Shown here in pieces: positions 60,538-64,000 of a stretch of DNA of 64,000 bases. The notes under the pieces were generated by a model that ran no database searches, was not told the origin of the DNA, and worked only from the letters and a program-made list of their open reading frames with translations. The position numbers were made by a program, and so were the translations under genes. The DNA is from Anaerotardibacter muris (lineage in GTDB: Bacteria > Actinomycetota > Coriobacteriia > Coriobacteriales > Eggerthellaceae). The DNA is taken from the NCBI RefSeq assembly GCF_943192915.1, contig NZ_CALPCD010000009.1:1-64000 (forward strand), given 5' to 3'. Position 1 is the first letter of the stretch. Each line of letters starts with the position of its first letter.

Positions 60538-61341
60538 CTAGGCATCTTGAAGGAACTCGTCGATACGATGAACGGTGTAGGGGAAGTTCTCGAAGAAGGT
60601 AATGTGACCTGCGCCATTCACTTCGTAGAAGCGCCCGCGGGCAACCGTGTCGGCCACGATCTTTCCCTTGGCAGGAGGGTTCACGCCATCGTGTTGCCCT
60701 GAAAGGCAGAGAACGGGGATCGAAACCTTGCTGGCGTTGCTTAGATTGTCGAATCCTTCAAGTGACCTATAGATCGCAGCATGCTGTTCGTGCGTGAGGT
60801 GCACGGGTGATGCGATGCTTGCCGTGAATGCTTCGATCTGCTCGGCGGTGTTGGTGGGCGAAAATACGCGCTGGCGAACGCTTGCAGCTCCTGATCCAGG
60901 TTTGCCTTGAGCGGTGATAGCTTGGATCGATGAAGATCCGCCACCCTTCGTGCCAATAAGGACGATCCGATCGCACAGATCAGGGTATTCTTCTGCAGTA
61001 GCCAGCGTTATGTAAGAGCCCATGGAAAAGCCTACTATCACTGGCTTTTCGATACCAAGCGCGTTAATGAGCGCGTGCAGATCTTCAACGTCATCAGCAA
61101 GCGTCCAAGCTTCAGGCTTGTCGGAACGCCCGTGGCCGCGCACGTCATAGCTCACCACGTGGTGCAGGTCTTTGTAGTAGTTGAAGAGTGGGTCCATATT
61201 CTCTTTAGAGAAGCCCAGACCATGCACGAAGATCATTGTGTGGCTCTTCCCGATATTGGTGCCTGCCTGCTTCACGCACAGGTGCACCCCATTCACTTCG
61301 ATAAGCTCTTCAGCTGCTTTAGCCTTTTCTGCGTCTGTCAT
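60538..61341 (-). CDS. Alpha/beta hydrolase
   Basis: 267 residues. The oxyanion loop is FVHGLGFSKENMD near residue 38, the nucleophile elbow IVGFSMGSYITLA (Ser near residue 107), the acid lies in CLSGQHDGVNP near residue 213, and His in VNGAGHITFFENFP near residue 243. DVRGHGRSDKP near residue 68 places it with haloperoxidase/lactonase-type hydrolases. Substrate unknown. It is convergent with the DUF389 gene (28-base gap). RBS AGAAGGAAG precedes the start. Confidence 0.9.
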   Translation of the reverse strand: MTDAEKAKAAEELIEVNGVHLCVKQAGTNIGKSHTMIFVHGLGFSKENMDPLFNYYKDLHHVVSYDVRGHGRSDKPEAWTLADDVEDLHALINALGIEKPVIVGFSMGSYITLATAEEYPDLCDRIVLIGTKGGGSSSIQAITAQGKPGSGAASVRQRVFSPTNTAEQIEAFTASIASPVHLTHEQHAAIYRSLEGFDNLSNASKVSIPVLCLSGQHDGVNPPAKGKIVADTVARGRFYEVNGAGHITFFENFPYTVHRIDEFLQDA

Positions 61342-61400
61342 GGTTGGTCTTCCTTCTTATCCTCTCTCAAGAGTTTGAGATGCTCTTGGTGTTCACATAC

Positions 61401-61431
61401 AACGAAGGCGAGTGCGAGACCCGCCTTCGTT
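61401..61431. terminator. Hairpin between YagU and alpha/beta hydrolase genes
   Basis: AACGAAGGCG/CGCCTTCGTT: perfect 10-bp stem. It lies 44 bases beyond the YagU stop. No strong T-run follows on either strand, so it may stabilise or partly end the YagU message. Confidence 0.55.
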
Positions 61432-61474
61432 GAGAGATAGCAAACTTCTCTAAGTTGATGTTACGAACGATCCC

Positions 61475-62032
61475 TTAGTCGTCGTTGTTCATCTTGGGGT
61501 TGGTCAGGGTCTTCACCTTCTGCTTAGCGATCAGATACCAAGCCGAAGCTGCGATCGACCAGGCCCACACAATGTGCCCGAAGAATTCCGAGAAGTGCTC
61601 ATCGAAGGGCTGATCCCAAGGAGCGGGAACTGTGCCGAGCAGAGGCATGATGATGATATGGAATGCGATCCAGATCACGATGCCATAGATGGCGCCCTCG
61701 AAGATAGCGATCTTTGGCTTGTACTGCGTCAGCAGGATGAATAAGAACGAGAAGAAGATCGCGAACGCGAAGTGGATGATGAGCGCAACAACGAAAACTT
61801 GCTGGTCAGTGGAAAAATACACGTACGAATGGGTGACATCGTAAGGAACACCTAATTGCTGCAAGAGCTCTTGGGGCGGGTTCGTTGCATCACGGGCGAG
61901 CGTGCGTGGTGGGAAGATCTTCTCCCAGCCGATCTTCACCATGCCCGAGATCATACCGGCGATGAAGCCGTACCAGACCGACTTCCAGAAGATCTTGGAG
62001 AACGGTGCTGCGGGTTTCTTTGTTGTTTCCAT
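61475..62032 (-). CDS. YagU family membrane protein
   Basis: 185 residues from ATG 62032 after AAGGAGGCAAC, the strongest RBS in the window; an earlier TTG would overlap that site. About four membrane helices. DUF1440/YagU features: GFIAGMISGMVKIGWEKIFP near residue 25, IIHFAFAIFFSFLFILL near residue 83, and YGIVIWIAFHIIIMPLLG near residue 110. In E. coli YagU is linked to acid resistance; whether that holds here is unknown. Confidence 0.88.
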   Translation of the reverse strand: METTKKPAAPFSKIFWKSVWYGFIAGMISGMVKIGWEKIFPPRTLARDATNPPQELLQQLGVPYDVTHSYVYFSTDQQVFVVALIIHFAFAIFFSFLFILLTQYKPKIAIFEGAIYGIVIWIAFHIIIMPLLGTVPAPWDQPFDEHFSEFFGHIVWAWSIAASAWYLIAKQKVKTLTNPKMNNDD

Positions 62033-62313
62033 TGTTGCCTCCTTCAACGGCTATGTTTTGAGTTCGAATCGTTTTGCCTTTAGGGGGCAACGTTTCGCAT
62101 GGGTGAACGTTCTGTTCTGTTCCTAGCGTAGAGCATTTATGTAAATAACGAGGTGAAACGGGTATTTTGGTAAACGAGCAAGAACCGTTCCGTTGCCATT
62201 CTGAAAGATTTGTACAGGCATAGCATGCTCGAGGCTAGGGGCGAAACACTCAGGATTCCGCTCGCGGATTTGTGCGCGCGTGGGCGGCGCGGGCCCGTGG
62301 TAGACTTTTCTGC

Positions 62314-62334
62314 GGTCAAGGTCATCCCTTGGCC
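62314..62334. promoter_or_regulatory. Inverted repeat upstream of MFS gene
   Basis: GGTCAAGG-TCATC-CCTTGGCC (7 of 8 paired). It could be an operator for a dimeric regulator. No regulator gene adjoins on the visible side. The rest of the stretch 62033-62500 carries no convincing gene. Confidence 0.4.
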
Positions 62335-62403
62335 AACAATCGAATAGCTACTCTTTAAGTACTGCAAACGACACATGTGGCGCCGGGCGGCGCGTAAATC
62401 TGA

Positions 62404-62453
62404 TCACGGCACAGGAAAAGCTCGCCGTGACCGCACGCCCCGTGCCTTTTCTT
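62404..62453 (+). promoter_or_regulatory. Attenuator-like hairpin pair in MFS leader
   Basis: TCACGGC/GCCGTGA (62404-62430) is followed by GCACG-CCC-CGTGC (62433-62445) and CTTTTCTT. GGCAC of the first hairpin can pair with GTGCC of the second, so the two could exchange. The terminator stem is short. Confidence 0.4.
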
Positions 62454-62499
62454 ATGCCTGCAACGCTTCCGCCTTCGCGTCCGAAAGAAGGAGGAGCCA

Positions 62500-64000
62500 G
62501 TGTCCCAAACCAATGCTCATGCGCACGAAAGCGCCCCCGCCAAGCAGCAAAGACCCGCTGCGATCCTGTTCGTCACGGCCTTCGCGGCGTTCCTTGCCAC
62601 CTTCAATGAAACGTTCCTGAACGTTGGCTTCGCGCCCATCATGGAGGCGCTCACCGTCGACGTTTCCACGGTTCAGTGGCTTGCGACCGCCTATATGTTA
62701 GGCGCGGCGGTGATGGTTCCTGTTTCGGCCTTTGCTTATCGCTCGTTTCCCACGCGTCCGTTATTCTGCATGACCACTGCGCTTTTGGTCATCGGCTCCA
62801 TTATCGGTGCGCTTGCCCCGAATTTCACGGTCTTGTTGATCGGTCGTATCGTCCAGGCGCTGGGCACCGGCATGCTCATCCCTATTGGCATGAACATCAC
62901 GTTAGAAATGGCCCCGCGCGAGAAGCTGGGTACCTACATGGGCATCATGGGTGCCATGACCACCTTGGGTCCTTCATCGAGCGTTATCTTGGCGGGTCTT
63001 ATCCTGGCGGCCGCGCCATGGAACATGCTGCTGTGGGTCTTCGGCGGACTTTCGTTGCTTTGCTTGCTCGCAGGCGCTATTATCCTGCGAGATATCGCGA
63101 AGCTTACGCATCCTCGTCTTGATGCAGCATCGGTCGCGCTCATTGGCATCGCGCTCATTGGCATCCTCTATGGCGTGTCCACCATCTTCGTTGGTAATAT
63201 CGCCATTGCACTGGGTGCGGCAGTAGTGGGCATCATCGCGCTCGTGTTCTTCGTGCGTCGTCAGGGTAAGCTGACCGAGCCTCTTATCGATCTGCGACCT
63301 CTGAAGATCCCGCCTTTTGCGGTGGGCGTAGTGGTGAACATGCTTTCGCTCGTTACCATCTTTGCGATGAACATCATCGTTCCTACGTACATGCAATCTG
63401 TCTTGGGCACGCCGCCGCTGATCGCGTCGCTCACGTTGTTCCCAGCTATCTTGTGTTCATGCGTAGCTTCACCTATTGCGGGTCGCATCTATGACAAGCA
63501 CGGGCCGGGCATCTTGTTGCCTGCTGGTTTTGCTTGTATCACGGTGTTTTCCGTGCTCACTGCAGTGTTCATCTCGACTGCTTCACCTGTGGTGCTCGCT
63601 CTTATCTATATTCCTGTTATCTGTGGTTCAGCGCTTATCATCGGCCCAGTTCAGAGCTTTGCGCTCTCGAAGTTGCCGCCCGAGCTGAACCCGCATGGCG
63701 TTACGGTCATGTCGACCGGCTTTCAGATCGCAGGTTGTTTCGGTTCTTCGGTGTTCACGGGTGTGTATGCGTTGGTGGGTGCGTCGGCAGCTGCAAGTGG
63801 GTTGGCTGCAGCTCAGGCTGCTACCGAAGGTATGCTTGCCGCTGGCGTATTGGTTGGCATCTTTGCGTTCGTTGGATTCTTCCTGGCACTTTGGATTCGT
63901 CGCGTGGCTGCACGGCCGATCGTTGATGCTGCTCCTGCTTGGAACGAGGCTGGCGAAGCAACGGCCGCCGCGCCAGTTGACACGTTGGCTGCCATCATGA
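62500..64000 (+). CDS. MFS transporter, DHA2 (14-TM drug:H+ antiporter) family, 3' end cut
   Basis: Open from GTG 62500, 4 bases after GAAGGAGGAG, to the window edge (500 codons, no stop reached). It begins VSQTNAHAHESAPAKQQRPA. DHA2 motifs: TFNETFLNVGFAPIMEAL (TM1), VQWLATAYMLGAAVMVPVSA, GRIVQALGTGMLIPIGMNIT near residue 120, and GPSSSVILAGLIL near residue 160. Thirteen or so membrane helices lie before the edge, and the visible tail is Ala-rich. Such carriers export drugs, dyes or metabolites. Its leader has an attenuator-like structure. Confidence 0.9.
   Translation, partial: MSQTNAHAHESAPAKQQRPAAILFVTAFAAFLATFNETFLNVGFAPIMEALTVDVSTVQWLATAYMLGAAVMVPVSAFAYRSFPTRPLFCMTTALLVIGSIIGALAPNFTVLLIGRIVQALGTGMLIPIGMNITLEMAPREKLGTYMGIMGAMTTLGPSSSVILAGLILAAAPWNMLLWVFGGLSLLCLLAGAIILRDIAKLTHPRLDAASVALIGIALIGILYGVSTIFVGNIAIALGAAVVGIIALVFFVRRQGKLTEPLIDLRPLKIPPFAVGVVVNMLSLVTIFAMNIIVPTYMQSVLGTPPLIASLTLFPAILCSCVASPIAGRIYDKHGPGILLPAGFACITVFSVLTAVFISTASPVVLALIYIPVICGSALIIGPVQSFALSKLPPELNPHGVTVMSTGFQIAGCFGSSVFTGVYALVGASAAASGLAAAQAATEGMLAAGVLVGIFAFVGFFLALWIRRVAARPIVDAAPAWNEAGEATAAAPVDTLAAIM

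Noticed and set aside
62061..62075. tRNA T-loop-like GTTCGAATC
   Set aside because: No T-stem pairing, anticodon arm or acceptor stem can be drawn around it.

Overview
The window looks like chromosome from a gut-associated actinobacterium of the class Coriobacteriia, close to Eggerthellales or Slackia-type organisms. The GC content is moderate to high. It carries a bile salt hydrolase, a complete menaquinone head-group operon, an NRAMP-related magnesium transporter of the kind described from Eggerthella, and many solute transporters. No rRNA, tRNA, integrase, transposase or CRISPR array was recognised. The assignment is inference from gene content; no marker gene was compared.

Layout. 1-1.6 kb: 3' end of a large MBG-domain surface protein. 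1.9-8.4 kb: purE, an indolepyruvate:ferredoxin oxidoreductase and phenylacetate-CoA ligase set (iorA, iorB, paaK-like) for aromatic amino-acid catabolism, and a sodium:solute symporter behind a leader-like repeat peptide and terminator. 8.8-12.5 kb: a small unknown protein, a ZIP metal transporter, an RHH coiled-coil protein and 5-formyl-THF cyclo-ligase. 12.7-15.4 kb: a magnesium pair, an NRAMP-related transporter with a CBS/MgtE-type regulator, behind a long structured leader. 15.4-16.1 kb: a gene-free stretch dense in RNA structure, including six consecutive hairpins, five of them with loops that are C/U-rich on the minus strand. 16.2-24.0 kb: menF-menD-menH-menB and a fused menE-menC. 24-27.9 kb: a polymer-forming-repeat membrane protein, bile salt hydrolase and methionine aminopeptidase.

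27.9-34.3 kb is an AT-richer accessory island: Fic protein, DUF6680-like membrane protein, EcoRI-type adenine methylase followed at once by a DUF262-HNH nuclease, an AlbA_2 protein, and a DUF4143 ATPase preceded by four tandem 23-bp repeats. 34.5-39.4 kb is a Bce-type peptide-antibiotic sensing and detoxification module with a 41-residue membrane peptide. 39.5-46.6 kb holds two amino-acid symporters, an Rrf2 regulator, a glutamine amidotransferase, cysK, an FMN-binding protein and a LOG-family protein. 46.6-55 kb holds an 885-residue unknown TPR-like protein, a toxin-antitoxin-like pair with a perfect operator palindrome, a TfoX-N protein, a YtrA-type GntR/ABC operon, a GIY-YIG/AlkD fusion and an EamA transporter. 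55.3-60.5 kb holds a hybrid histidine kinase overlapping a solute-binding lipoprotein, then a DUF389 protein. The end holds an alpha/beta hydrolase, a YagU protein and a DHA2 MFS transporter cut by the window edge.

A family of about 110-bp nested palindromes (outer arm GGGGACGGGTTCATTTCTG) recurs between genes across the window. The most unusual signals are the six-hairpin array at 15.8-16.0 kb, the pseudoknot-capable leader of the magnesium operon, the 15-residue repeat peptide upstream of the symporter, the methylase/DUF262-HNH pair, the fused GIY-YIG/AlkD protein, and the kinase/solute-binding-protein pair without a transporter.
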